Origin: an uncultured Emticicia sp.
GTDB taxonomy: Bacteria > Bacteroidota > Bacteroidia > Cytophagales > Spirosomataceae
DNA length: 64,000 bases
Reading direction: 5' to 3'
Assembly (NCBI RefSeq): GCF_937903345.1
Contig: NZ_CALCZQ010000032.1
Span: 124,001 to 188,000 of the forward strand
The notes beneath the pieces were generated by a model. The model was not told the DNA's origin. It saw only the letters and a program-made list of their open reading frames with translations, and searched no databases. Below are positions 52,177 through 61,376 of this stretch, piece by piece. Position numbers and translations under genes: made by a program. Positions within the stretch are counted from its first letter, which is position 1; each line of letters begins with the position of its first letter.

Positions 52177-55100
52177 TTATTTAATAAAACGTTTCGCACC
52201 TTTAATGTCGATAATTTCAGCACTTTCAATATCTGAGCTAATTATCAAATTATGAGCAGATTGTGATAAAAAAGATGAGCCAAATCCGATTTCTTCGCGA
52301 CGGGTTTTTCCGTTTTTGAGCTTCAATAAAACCGTAGTTTCGTTTGGTTTTAAGGCTATACTCCTTACGGGAAAATGGTATTCAAAAAATCTTAAAGTAT
52401 TTTTGTTTTGTGAAGTAATGGTCAATAATTGCCCTTGTGGATTCATTATTTTTACCAAACTTTTGGCGTCACCTGTCACGCAATAACCACTTTTATCAAG
52501 GGCAACTGGAGTAAAATTCCCTTTTCCATTGCCTTTTAGCAGTAATCCGTTGAGTGCATCATTTCGTCCAACGGCAACTTCTGCACCAAAGTCATTTCCT
52601 GTGAGCAGTACATCCAAATTGCCATCTTGGTCAAAATCTTGAGTAATCATGCCAAAAATTGGTGCAAATTGTGCTTGAATTGGTAGTTCTCTTATCTCAA
52701 AAACACCTTTTCCTTTGTTTTCTATATAGCTACTTTTTAGCCAATTAGCTTTCAGAATCAAGGCATCTTTTAACTCTTCTGGTTTTAAAATTTCTTTGAT
52801 TGTTGCCTGCGAAAATTTAGCGTAATTCTGAAAACGCTGACGGGTCTGTATAAATTGTTTGGCTAAATCATCTCGCGTATTATACGGAAATTCTTTGAGC
52901 TTATTTTCTAAATCTTTGTAATAAACTGTTGGAATTGCATCATAAAAACCATCATTATTGAAGTCTTTTGCATAGACACTCACGGGGTGTTCATCCGATG
53001 CGTGCAAAAGTGTATTAATGCCTGTATTGCCAGCAATATAATCCATATCGCCATCATTATCGAAATCTCCTGAAGTAATACTCGTCCACCAACCTATTTG
53101 ATTGGCGATAGATTTATTTGGGGTTTGAGCGAATCCGAAGACTCCTTTTTCGTTTTTCAGGAAGGTTATCGGCATGAACTCACCTGCAAGTACTAAGTCT
53201 TGCCAACCATCATTATCGAAGTCAGACCAAGTAACATCGCAAATCATGCCGATATTTTTCAGTTGAGGAGCAATTTGAGCCGTTGCGTCAGTAAATTTTC
53301 CATTATCATTTCTCAAAATATAGCTTGAAACTGGTTTTGGGTAGGCTGAAGGCTCAACTCGTCCGCCTACGAAGAGGTCTAAATCACCATCATGGTCATA
53401 GTCAGCAGCTTTTACACAAGAACCACTTTTCAAGAATTTGGGTAAAGCATTAATTGTTAACTGAAAATGTCCTTTTCCATCATTCAAGTAAAATTGGTCT
53501 TGCAGAGAAGGTGAATCTACTTGAAATTCTGAACTTCCACTAACAATATATAAATCTAAATCGCCATCGACGTCTGCATCGAAGAGGAGTATTCCCATAT
53601 CTTCGGTTATTTTTTCTTTTCCATCTTTACCCGAAAGTAAATCTTGTGTTGAAAATTTACCGTCTTTGTCTTGAATCAGAAATTTACCTTTGTGATTGTT
53701 TGAGCCACCCACAAAAACGTCTTCAATGCCATCACCATTTACATCTCCGACCGCAAGTGCAGGTCCAAATTGTGAAAATTTATGTGGAATAAGTTTCTGT
53801 ACATTGAAGTCAATATAATCTTCTTCTTCGTGGATATAATTTACGTTGAGTTTATCAGAAATATCGGCAAAAAGTAGGTTTTCCTTGGCCAACTGAACGT
53901 CTGGTAGGGGCGAAGTGGCATTTTTTTCCTCAATCGTAATTACCTGATTGGCTTTTATATTGTCAATAGTTTGGGTTAGGCCATTGCCCCATGTTACTTT
54001 TAGTTGAGCAATTTGCTTATGTTTTCCTAAACCAAAATGGGCGATAGGCTCAACGCTTGATAAGTATCCACGATAAGGTGAATGCTCATAAACTTGTTTT
54101 TCGGATTTACCATAGTTGATTTCGACCAAAGCACCAATACCTGCAACATTGCTCTTATTCCCTTTAAATATAACCCTCAAATAATTACTTTCTTGAGGTT
54201 TTAGTTGAATCAGGTTATTTTGATATACAGAAGCTGAATCGTTGATGTTATTGACGATATAGTCTAGATCGCCGTCATTGTCAAGATCGGCATATGCCGC
54301 TCCATTCGATGAAGTTGGTTTCGTTATTCCCCACTTATCGGTCACATCATCAAAGCCCAAATGTCCGTTATTATGAAAGGCAAAGTTTTTGAGTTTTACT
54401 GTTGGAATATAGTTTAATAGATACATTGGTTCAGCTAAATTTCCCACCGACGAACGATAAGCTATAAAATCTAAGTCTGTTATATCCTTCGGAAAACCAT
54501 TGGTTATGATAATGTCACGATACCCGTCATTGTCAAAGTCGGTAACCATCGGAGTCCAACTCCAATCGGTTTGAGCAACTCCTGCCAATAAACCAACTTC
54601 ACTAAAAACGGCTTGTCCATTGACTGGATTTTTACCCTGATTTACCTGCAATGTATTACGAGCATATTGATATGTATAATTAAATCTGTCGTTGTTTTGG
54701 TAGGTGGCATAACTATTTGCAGGAGTCATCATTTTCTTGCGATAGTTGTTGGCGGGCATCATATCAAGGGCAATAATATCCATCAAGCCATCATTGTTTA
54801 TGTCAGATACATCATTTCCCATTGCTGAGTAGGAGGTATGTTTAAAATACTCCTTTGCTCGCTCCGTAAAAGTGCCATTCTTATTATTGATATAGAGTAA
54901 GTCGTTGGTTAAGAAATCGTTAGTTACATAAATATCTTTCCAACCATCTCGATTGATGTCGGTGATATTTATTCCCAAACCAAAACCATCGTCAAAAATT
55001 CCGGCTTCTTTTGAAACATCTTCAAAATGCACAGTCCCTTTTTCGAGCGTATTTTTATATAATCGGTCAGTTTTTTTAGAAAAAATAATTTTCCCCTTTT

Positions 55101-55731
55101 CATTATATTTATTTGGAAAACGGCTGTCTTCCATCTGATTTACTACTAAATAAAGGTCTAAATCGCCATCATTGTCATAATCGAAGAATGCAGCATTTGT
55201 TGTATGGGTTGTATCGGCAATGCCATATTCTTTGGCCATTTCTTTGAATGTAGGGATGCCTTCTTTATCAATTCCTTGGTTTACATATAGTAGGTTTGCT
55301 CGTTGGTCTGCTCGTTTTTTAACCGTTACTGATACATAAATATCCAATAAATTATCGTTATTTATATCAATCATTGATACTCCGCTACTCCAACGCCCTT
55401 CACCGCTTACTTTGGCTTTGTCGGTTACATCCACAAACTTCAAATCACTGCTCGAATCTGCAGTTTTATTGATGTAGAGTTTGTTACTTACTTGATTTCC
55501 GGTAAAATAAACATCCGTTTTGTTGTCATTATTGAAGTCGCCCAACGCAACACCACCGCCATTATAGATGTATTCAAAATTAACGATATTCATCGTGTCA
55601 TTTTCAATGATTCTATTGGAAAACATAATGCCAGTTTCCTCGGATTTGAGTTCAGTAAATAGGGTTTTTTCTTTGCACGAAAAAATAGATAAACTAAATA
55701 AAATAGCGAAATAAATAGCTGATTTTTTCAT
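52177..55731 (-). CDS. CRTAC1-type lipoprotein with two VCBS/FG-GAP propellers and ASPIC/UnbV domain
   Basis: A lipoprotein signal (FAILFSLSIFSC, Cys 19) precedes a long protein of 1184 residues. An N-terminal set of FG-GAP/VCBS repeats (VALGDFNNDNKTDVYFTGN, INITDINRDGWKDIYV, VTDFDNDGYRDIIIT) leads to an ASPIC/UnbV domain at about 525-610 (YLRVIFKGNKSNVAGIGALVEI, HFGLGKHKQIAQLKVTWGNG). A second repeat set follows (VGDVNGDGIEDVFVGG, TSGDFDNDGDMDYIAGN). Such proteins commonly lie next to SusC/SusD genes and are thought to bind glycans or calcium at the surface; no enzyme activity is established. A -7-type element lies upstream and a terminator separates it from susD, so it may be a separate unit. 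Confidence 0.93.
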   Translation of the reverse strand: MKKSAIYFAILFSLSIFSCKEKTLFTELKSEETGIMFSNRIIENDTMNIVNFEYIYNGGGVALGDFNNDNKTDVYFTGNQVSNKLYINKTADSSSDLKFVDVTDKAKVSGEGRWSSGVSMIDINNDNLLDIYVSVTVKKRADQRANLLYVNQGIDKEGIPTFKEMAKEYGIADTTHTTNAAFFDYDNDGDLDLYLVVNQMEDSRFPNKYNEKGKIIFSKKTDRLYKNTLEKGTVHFEDVSKEAGIFDDGFGLGINITDINRDGWKDIYVTNDFLTNDLLYINNKNGTFTERAKEYFKHTSYSAMGNDVSDINNDGLMDIIALDMMPANNYRKKMMTPANSYATYQNNDRFNYTYQYARNTLQVNQGKNPVNGQAVFSEVGLLAGVAQTDWSWTPMVTDFDNDGYRDIIITNGFPKDITDLDFIAYRSSVGNLAEPMYLLNYIPTVKLKNFAFHNNGHLGFDDVTDKWGITKPTSSNGAAYADLDNDGDLDYIVNNINDSASVYQNNLIQLKPQESNYLRVIFKGNKSNVAGIGALVEINYGKSEKQVYEHSPYRGYLSSVEPIAHFGLGKHKQIAQLKVTWGNGLTQTIDNIKANQVITIEEKNATSPLPDVQLAKENLLFADISDKLNVNYIHEEEDYIDFNVQKLIPHKFSQFGPALAVGDVNGDGIEDVFVGGSNNHKGKFLIQDKDGKFSTQDLLSGKDGKEKITEDMGILLFDADVDGDLDLYIVSGSSEFQVDSPSLQDQFYLNDGKGHFQLTINALPKFLKSGSCVKAADYDHDGDLDLFVGGRVEPSAYPKPVSSYILRNDNGKFTDATAQIAPQLKNIGMICDVTWSDFDNDGWQDLVLAGEFMPITFLKNEKGVFGFAQTPNKSIANQIGWWTSITSGDFDNDGDMDYIAGNTGINTLLHASDEHPVSVYAKDFNNDGFYDAIPTVYYKDLENKLKEFPYNTRDDLAKQFIQTRQRFQNYAKFSQATIKEILKPEELKDALILKANWLKSSYIENKGKGVFEIRELPIQAQFAPIFGMITQDFDQDGNLDVLLTGNDFGAEVAVGRNDALNGLLLKGNGKGNFTPVALDKSGYCVTGDAKSLVKIMNPQGQLLTITSQNKNTLRFFEYHFPVRSIALKPNETTVLLKLKNGKTRREEIGFGSSFLSQSAHNLIISSDIESAEIIDIKGAKRFIK

Positions 55732-55757
55732 TGGAATATTTAAATGTCTTATAGAAA

Positions 55758-55765
55758 CAAAGATA
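55758..55765 (-). promoter_or_regulatory. Candidate -7 element for the CRTAC1-type gene
   Basis: On the minus strand this reads TATCTTTG, an exact TAnnTTTG match, 27 bases before the ATG at 55731. No TTTG is seen at the expected distance upstream. It immediately follows the susCD terminator. Confidence 0.4.
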
Positions 55766-55769
55766 AACT

Positions 55770-55808
55770 AAAAACGTCATGTAGAAATAGATTCCACATG
55801 ACGTTTTT
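55770..55808 (-). terminator. Terminator after susD
   Basis: AAAAACGTCATGT (55770-55782) pairs with ACATGACGTTTTT (55796-55808), a 13-bp perfect stem. T-rich sequence follows on the minus strand. It separates the SusCD unit from the CRTAC1-type gene. Confidence 0.85.
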
Positions 55809-55891
55809 TGAGTTTTTGAGAATATTATAATTTTGAATTTACATAATGGGGAACCATTAAATATTCATCATTAATTATCCAACATTAAATA

Positions 55892-57625
55892 TTAATACCC
55901 AGGATTTTGCTTTAAGATATCAGCTCCAGTCAAGTCAATTTGACCTTGTGGAATTGGCAATAAAGCATGTTTCGCTGCATAACCACCATTTGGTAAAGTA
56001 TTTGGCAAGAACTGGTTCTCATACTTCAAATAAGCATTAATAGCTGTAACATCTTCTCCCCAACGAACTAAGTCAAAGAAACGATATCCTTCCATTGCTA
56101 ACTCTAATTTACGCTCAAAACGAACCGCAGTACGTGCGACAGCTTTGTCAGTCCAAGCAGCAGTATAAGGCTTAATAACATATTTTGCAGCAGGAGCTCC
56201 ACCTTGTGTAACAAACGAAGCAGGATTAGCAGCACGATTACGAATTAAGTTAACATACTCACGAGCTTTTTCTAAGCTACCAACTTCAACTTCAGCTTCA
56301 GCAGCCATCAATAAGATGTCAGCAAAACGCATTACAGTAACGTTCAAAGCTGTATAACCTGGAGTCCAAGAGCTATTATCTTGTAATGTACCTTTGTCAG
56401 TTTTGTAGTAAGAATATTTCTTAGGAGAATATGGTCCACCATTAGCTTGGTTACGAATCCAGTCAAAACCAGGATGTTGTTTCCAATCTAAGAACATGAT
56501 ACCACGACGACCAATAGTGTGGTCAAGACGAGGGTCAAGTTCACCTGCATCTGGTGTAAATGCTGCACTTGATTGAATACCCATGTCAGTTTTCACTGCA
56601 TTAGCTGGTGAATTGTACGAACCATCTAATAATGGTAAACCATCTTTTGTACGGAACGAGTTACCTAATTCGAAACTTGGTTGGAAGAATCCACAACAGT
56701 TACCTGGACCATCAGGGCCAGTGTTATATGGCCAGTTCAAATCTAATTCACCATTTGCGTTGTTAACACTACCAGTATTTGCAGCAGCTTGTACTGCAAA
56801 GATTGACTCTGAGTTGTTATCGTTAGATGCTCTATATAAATCAGGGAAACTTGGTACTAAAGCATATTTCTTACCACCAGTTGTTACACCATTAGCAATG
56901 ATTGCATCAAACAAAGTTTTAGCTTCAGCAAATTTCTTTTGGAACATATATACTTTAGCTAAGTAAGAAGCAGCAGCCCATTTGTTAGCACGACCTACTT
57001 GACCTTGTGTTGCAGGCAAGTTATCATAAGCAAATTTGAAATCTGCTTCGATCTTAGGATATAAATCAACATCATTTTTTACTTTCTCAATACCAGTACC
57101 TACGTCAACTGTTTCGTCAACATAAGGAGTATTGTTATAGTTTCTCTTCAAAGAGAAGTAGAAGTGAGCTCTTAAAAACTTAGCTTCTGCTTCCATACGT
57201 TTTTTGTCATCAGCAGATACAGTCGAAACTGCATCTTTCAATAACGCTAAAACGTTGTTAGAACGAGCCACACCTTCATATAATCCACGGTAGTTATCAT
57301 TGATTACACCTTGAGTAGTAAGGTATTCAAAACGTTGGATTGGGTTGATGTCAGAAAAGTCACCTGGGTCAGTTCCTTTATTTGCATCTCCACCACGAAC
57401 ACTACCCCAAACCCAGTTATTTGGGTGAACCATACGAGTTCCGTAACCACTCATCTGCCCATAAGCAGAAATCAATGCACCTTCCAAACCATTTTTGGTC
57501 GTCAATTGGGCTTTTGCAATTGCTGCAGTTGGTAGCACCGTAAGGAAATCTTCCTTACATGAGTATCCTATTAATGTAAGCAAGGATACTGCTATTGTTA
57601 ATTTATTAAAAATATATTTTTTCAT
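55892..57625 (-). CDS. SusD/RagB family nutrient-binding outer membrane lipoprotein
   Basis: A lipoprotein signal (VSLLTLIGYSC, Cys 23) precedes a 577-residue SusD-like protein. It is rich in helices and TPR-like segments (ARSNNVLALLKDAV, EAKFLRAHFYFSLKRNYNNTPYVDE, KWAAASYLAKVYMFQKKFAEAKTLF). ADILLMAAEAEVEVGSLEKAREYVNLIRNRA and RFERKLELAMEGYRFFDLVRWGE are SusD signatures, and it ends ADILKQNPGY. On the cell surface it forms the lid over its SusC partner and binds the incoming oligosaccharide. The gene follows susC by 33 bases on the same strand and is closed by a strong hairpin. The ligand cannot be inferred. Confidence 0.96.
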   Translation of the reverse strand: MKKYIFNKLTIAVSLLTLIGYSCKEDFLTVLPTAAIAKAQLTTKNGLEGALISAYGQMSGYGTRMVHPNNWVWGSVRGGDANKGTDPGDFSDINPIQRFEYLTTQGVINDNYRGLYEGVARSNNVLALLKDAVSTVSADDKKRMEAEAKFLRAHFYFSLKRNYNNTPYVDETVDVGTGIEKVKNDVDLYPKIEADFKFAYDNLPATQGQVGRANKWAAASYLAKVYMFQKKFAEAKTLFDAIIANGVTTGGKKYALVPSFPDLYRASNDNNSESIFAVQAAANTGSVNNANGELDLNWPYNTGPDGPGNCCGFFQPSFELGNSFRTKDGLPLLDGSYNSPANAVKTDMGIQSSAAFTPDAGELDPRLDHTIGRRGIMFLDWKQHPGFDWIRNQANGGPYSPKKYSYYKTDKGTLQDNSSWTPGYTALNVTVMRFADILLMAAEAEVEVGSLEKAREYVNLIRNRAANPASFVTQGGAPAAKYVIKPYTAAWTDKAVARTAVRFERKLELAMEGYRFFDLVRWGEDVTAINAYLKYENQFLPNTLPNGGYAAKHALLPIPQGQIDLTGADILKQNPGY

Positions 57626-57658
57626 TGTAAAATGAATTTGTTTAAATGTTAAATAAAA

Positions 57659-60600
57659 TTAGAATCCAAGATTCAAACCTACTGTTACACTACGAGTAAT
57701 TGGATAGTTACCTACGTCAATACCAAAGTTTGTATCAGCATTTCCACCTACTTGTGGGTCTAAACCTTGGTACTTAGTTACTGTAAATAAGTTGTTAGTT
57801 GAAGCATAGAAATGTAATCTTGCAATTTTCAATTTCTCTAATACGCTTTTAGGAACAGTATAACCTAGTGATACGTTTTGTAATCTTAGGTATGAACCAT
57901 CTTCAACATAGAAAGAGTTTGATTGTGCATTTGTACTGAAGTTCGATGCTGTTTCAAAGATTGGTGTAGTTGCACCAGTATTTGTTGGTGTCCAAGAATT
58001 TTTCACACGCTCAGAAATAGCGGCACCTGAGAATGACGGATAAAAGTCGGTGTACCATTTAGAGAAGTTGTAAATCTTGTTACCAATTGATGTATACAAA
58101 TAAGCTGAAACATCAAAGTTCTTATAAGTAACAGTGAAGTTTACACCACCTGTAAATTTAGGGATTGGGCTTCCTAAGTAAGTACGGTCTTTTGAATCAA
58201 TTACACCATCATTGTTTGTATCTGCATAACGGAAACGACCAACGCCTTTACCATCTTGTTTTGGAGCAGCATCTACTTCTGCTTTAGTTTGGAACAAACC
58301 TAAAACTTGCAAACCATAGAATGAAGACAAACCATAACCCAATTGGTTACGAATTGGATTTACACCACGGAAACCAGGGTCAACGTTAGTCAAATAAGTT
58401 AAACCATCAGCAATTTTAACAATTTCGTTTTTCAAGAAACTACCTGTTACGTTCAACTCATAACCAAAGTCTTTGTTGATTTTGCCACGGTTGATTACTT
58501 GGATATCTATACCTTTATTTACCATTTTACCAATGTTTACTGAAGGAGCAGATGCCTGAAAACCAGCAGTAGCAGTGATTGGTAATTGATATAATAAATC
58601 TTTAGTATCTTTTTGCCATAAATCCGCGATTATTTCTAATTTACCTTTCAAGAATGAACCATCAATACCAATGTTTTTAGTTACTGATGTTTCCCATTTA
58701 GCATCAGGGTTTCCGATACGTGAACGGTAGTAACCAGCTACTATACCAGAGTTAGAGCCAGTGATGTCATAACCTGAGTTATCAACTCTTGTAGCATACA
58801 AACTGTATTGGTTGTTAGGGTCAACGTTATTTGAGTTACCCATTGTTCCGTAACCTCCACGTATTTTCAAGTCTTGTACCCAAGGCAAGTTTTTCATGAA
58901 AGATTCAGAAGAGATACGCCAAGCAGCAGATACCGCAGGGAATATACCATAACGGCTATTCACACCAAATCTTGAAGAACCATCACGACGAATTACACCA
59001 GTTACGATATATTTATCATTTAAGTTATAGATAGCTCTACCGAAATAAGAGTTAAAGTTTACACCTTTAAACAAGTTACTATTAGGTGGATTACGTGATC
59101 CTAATGTAGTGATTGTTACATAGTTAGGGTCAGTAGAAAACGGATTCAAACCACTTGCATTGATATTTCTACCTGCACCTGTGTTTAATGCCTCTTGACC
59201 GGCTAATACTTCAATGTTATGTTTTCCGAAAGCTTTTTTGTAGCTAGCAGTATTCGTGAACGTCCAAGCAAATGAATAACCACCACCTTCGCCATATCCA
59301 TACGCTGAGTTATTTTCAGAGTTTTCATATTGCCAACGAGAATAATTATAGAAATATGAGTTATTATAATTACCACCTGCCGAAGAGCGTAATGTCAAAC
59401 CTGGAATTGGATCAAATTCAACATAAACATTACCAGTACCTACACCATTAAAGTTACGGTTTCCTTTGATTCCATCTTGGTTGGCAACTGGGTTACGCGG
59501 GTTGTTGAAGCCTTTGGCCGCTGTACCTGCATATCCACCAAACTCATCATAAATTGGAATGATTGATGGCATACGGAATGCTTGTAAAATATCATTTTCA
59601 TCAGCAGCAATACCATTACCACCTGCACCACCTGTTTGGCCTAATACTTGACGGTAAGTCATTTGGATGTTCTCACCGATACGTAGGTTTTTCAAAACAT
59701 TAAATTCTGAATTGATACGGAAGGCATAACGCTTTAAACCATTAGTAACCAAGATACCTTTTTGGTCTTGTGCTGAGAATCCTACATAGAAACGGCTATT
59801 TTCGCCACCACCACTAAAGCCCAACGTATGTCTTTGGATTGGTGCTTGGCGAGTGATTGCATCATACCAGTCAGTACCAGCTTTGTTAGCTTTGATTACT
59901 TGATAGATTGCACCTGCAGCTGGGTCAATATTGTATTTCAATTTTTGAGCAGCTAAATCAACAGAACCAATCACACCTGGGGCTCCACCTACACTTAAGT
60001 AATCAGGAATTACTGGAGTTGAGCCTGTACCGAATTGAGGATGACCAAAAGCCTCTCCTGAATTACGTTTTGCATTCCAAGTCCAAGTAGCAAAATCAGT
60101 TGGGTTCATCATTGCTTGTCCTTTACCAGGGTCTGTAACACCATACATTCCGTCATAAGAGATACTTAATTTTTTGGCTCCTTTAGTGCCTTTTTTAGTA
60201 GTGTAAACGATTACACCATTAGCAGCACGAGCACCATAGATAGAAGCCGCAGAAGCATCTTTCAATACAGTAGTTGACTCGATATCGTCAGGATTCAAGA
60301 AGTCAGTAGAACCTACTGGCATACCATCTACAACGTAAAGAGGCTCGTTACCACCAAATGCACCGAATCCACGTACACGGATTTGGCTGGCAGTACCTGG
60401 CTGACCGTTGGTTACAACTGTCAAACCTGCAACTCTACCTTGTAATTGTTGCTCAACGTTACCCGATGGAACAGCTGTTAAATCTTTTGATTTTACGGTT
60501 GAAATCGCACCAGTTGACTCACGTCTTTTGTCAATTGAGTAACCCGTTACAACAACCTCATCAAGACTTGCAGCATCATCCTCCATTGTTACGTTGATTG

Positions 60601-60883
60601 TGCTTTGTCCCGCTAATTTCACTTCTTGAGTTTTGTAGCCAATTGAACTAAATACTAACGAACCACCTGCATTTGGAACATTAATTTTGAAGCCACCGTT
60701 TGCGTCACTGATTGTACCAGTTGTAGTACCTTTTACAGTGATACTTGCCCCTGGAACGCCATCTCCTTTTGCGTCACTTACTTTACCACTTACGGATTTT
60801 TGTGCAAAAGCAGTTATGGACATGAGCCATAACAACCCGCAAAACAGAGCCCCCTTGATGGGAACAAAGTAGTTTTGTTTCAT
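57659..60883 (-). CDS. SusC/RagA family TonB-linked outer membrane protein
   Basis: This 1074-residue transporter has a signal peptide (about 1-27, ending AFAQ), a CarboxypepD_reg-like domain (SGKVSDAKGDGVPGASITVKGT, about 30-108), and a plug (about 115-225) with LDEVVVTGYS, LQGRVAGLTVVTNG, PLYVVDGMPVG and ARAANGVIVYTTKKG. A full 22-strand-type barrel ends VTVGLNLGF. It imports an oligosaccharide or similar ligand across the outer membrane with TonB energy and pairs with SusD. It is the first gene of its unit. A candidate promoter lies at 61003-61034 and the Nudix-regulator-type palindrome at 61101. There is no anti-sigma-interacting N-terminal extension, so control by an ECF sigma factor is less likely. 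Confidence 0.97.
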   Translation of the reverse strand: MKQNYFVPIKGALFCGLLWLMSITAFAQKSVSGKVSDAKGDGVPGASITVKGTTTGTISDANGGFKINVPNAGGSLVFSSIGYKTQEVKLAGQSTINVTMEDDAASLDEVVVTGYSIDKRRESTGAISTVKSKDLTAVPSGNVEQQLQGRVAGLTVVTNGQPGTASQIRVRGFGAFGGNEPLYVVDGMPVGSTDFLNPDDIESTTVLKDASAASIYGARAANGVIVYTTKKGTKGAKKLSISYDGMYGVTDPGKGQAMMNPTDFATWTWNAKRNSGEAFGHPQFGTGSTPVIPDYLSVGGAPGVIGSVDLAAQKLKYNIDPAAGAIYQVIKANKAGTDWYDAITRQAPIQRHTLGFSGGGENSRFYVGFSAQDQKGILVTNGLKRYAFRINSEFNVLKNLRIGENIQMTYRQVLGQTGGAGGNGIAADENDILQAFRMPSIIPIYDEFGGYAGTAAKGFNNPRNPVANQDGIKGNRNFNGVGTGNVYVEFDPIPGLTLRSSAGGNYNNSYFYNYSRWQYENSENNSAYGYGEGGGYSFAWTFTNTASYKKAFGKHNIEVLAGQEALNTGAGRNINASGLNPFSTDPNYVTITTLGSRNPPNSNLFKGVNFNSYFGRAIYNLNDKYIVTGVIRRDGSSRFGVNSRYGIFPAVSAAWRISSESFMKNLPWVQDLKIRGGYGTMGNSNNVDPNNQYSLYATRVDNSGYDITGSNSGIVAGYYRSRIGNPDAKWETSVTKNIGIDGSFLKGKLEIIADLWQKDTKDLLYQLPITATAGFQASAPSVNIGKMVNKGIDIQVINRGKINKDFGYELNVTGSFLKNEIVKIADGLTYLTNVDPGFRGVNPIRNQLGYGLSSFYGLQVLGLFQTKAEVDAAPKQDGKGVGRFRYADTNNDGVIDSKDRTYLGSPIPKFTGGVNFTVTYKNFDVSAYLYTSIGNKIYNFSKWYTDFYPSFSGAAISERVKNSWTPTNTGATTPIFETASNFSTNAQSNSFYVEDGSYLRLQNVSLGYTVPKSVLEKLKIARLHFYASTNNLFTVTKYQGLDPQVGGNADTNFGIDVGNYPITRSVTVGLNLGF

Positions 60884-61002
60884 AGTTTTGATTAAGTTAA
60901 AAAATTAGAAAAAAAATTGATTAAGATTTTCCTTATATGTACAAATTACTTGTTAGAATAAGGTTTTTGTGTTTATAAATACTTGAATAAGTGTATTTGG
61001 TA

Positions 61003-61034
61003 CAATTATAAGAAGTGTCTTGCCTTGTTCCAAA
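61003..61034 (-). promoter_or_regulatory. Candidate susC promoter
   Basis: On the minus strand TTTG (61034-61031), 20 bases, then TATAATTG (61010-61003): one mismatch to TTTG-N19-21-TAnnTTTG. It predicts a start near 60996 and a leader of roughly 110 bases. Confidence 0.5.
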
Positions 61035-61100
61035 TATTTCTTAATATTTTTATACTTTTTTAATGAAGATATAATTGACCATTCAAATTACTAGTTTGAT

Positions 61101-61125
61101 ATATTGTATCAAATTGATGCAATAT
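61101..61125. promoter_or_regulatory. Predicted operator of the Nudix-type regulator, copy 2
   Basis: ATATTGTA-N9-TGCAATAT, an 8-bp inverted repeat with one imperfect pair. Nineteen of the 23 core bases match the palindrome at 49705-49729, with the same half-sites and spacing. It lies about 70 bases upstream of the -33 element of the candidate susC promoter. Confidence 0.58.
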
Positions 61126-61376
61126 TAAATATTTTATAGAAATTTACAAAATATTTCTATTTGTAAATTTATAATCTCGTAAAAAAAGTTATCTTCATAA
61201 GAAATATAAAAATATTTATATAACTGCAAATATACAAAACTTTAGAATTTTATTGAATTAATTTACAATTTTTTGTTAATTTAATAATAAAAAAGTGGGG
61301 CTTTCTATTAAATTAATTTACTATATGAAGAAATCAAGAATTTTCTAATCGATAAAAATTTGAAGAAATTAAAGAA

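Larger units (their letters stand above)
60884..61376. other. Intergenic region upstream of susC
   Basis: A 493-base, strongly AT-rich gap without an ORF. It contains a near-consensus promoter (61003-61034) and a 25-base palindrome (61101-61125), listed separately. A second perfect -7 match, TATATTTG on the minus strand at 61227-61234, has no -33 partner. Confidence 0.6.

Noticed and set aside
61227..61234. Main susC promoter at the perfect -7 match TATATTTG (minus strand)
   Set aside because: No TTTG lies 19-21 bases upstream, whereas the site at 61003-61034 has both elements at the right spacing.
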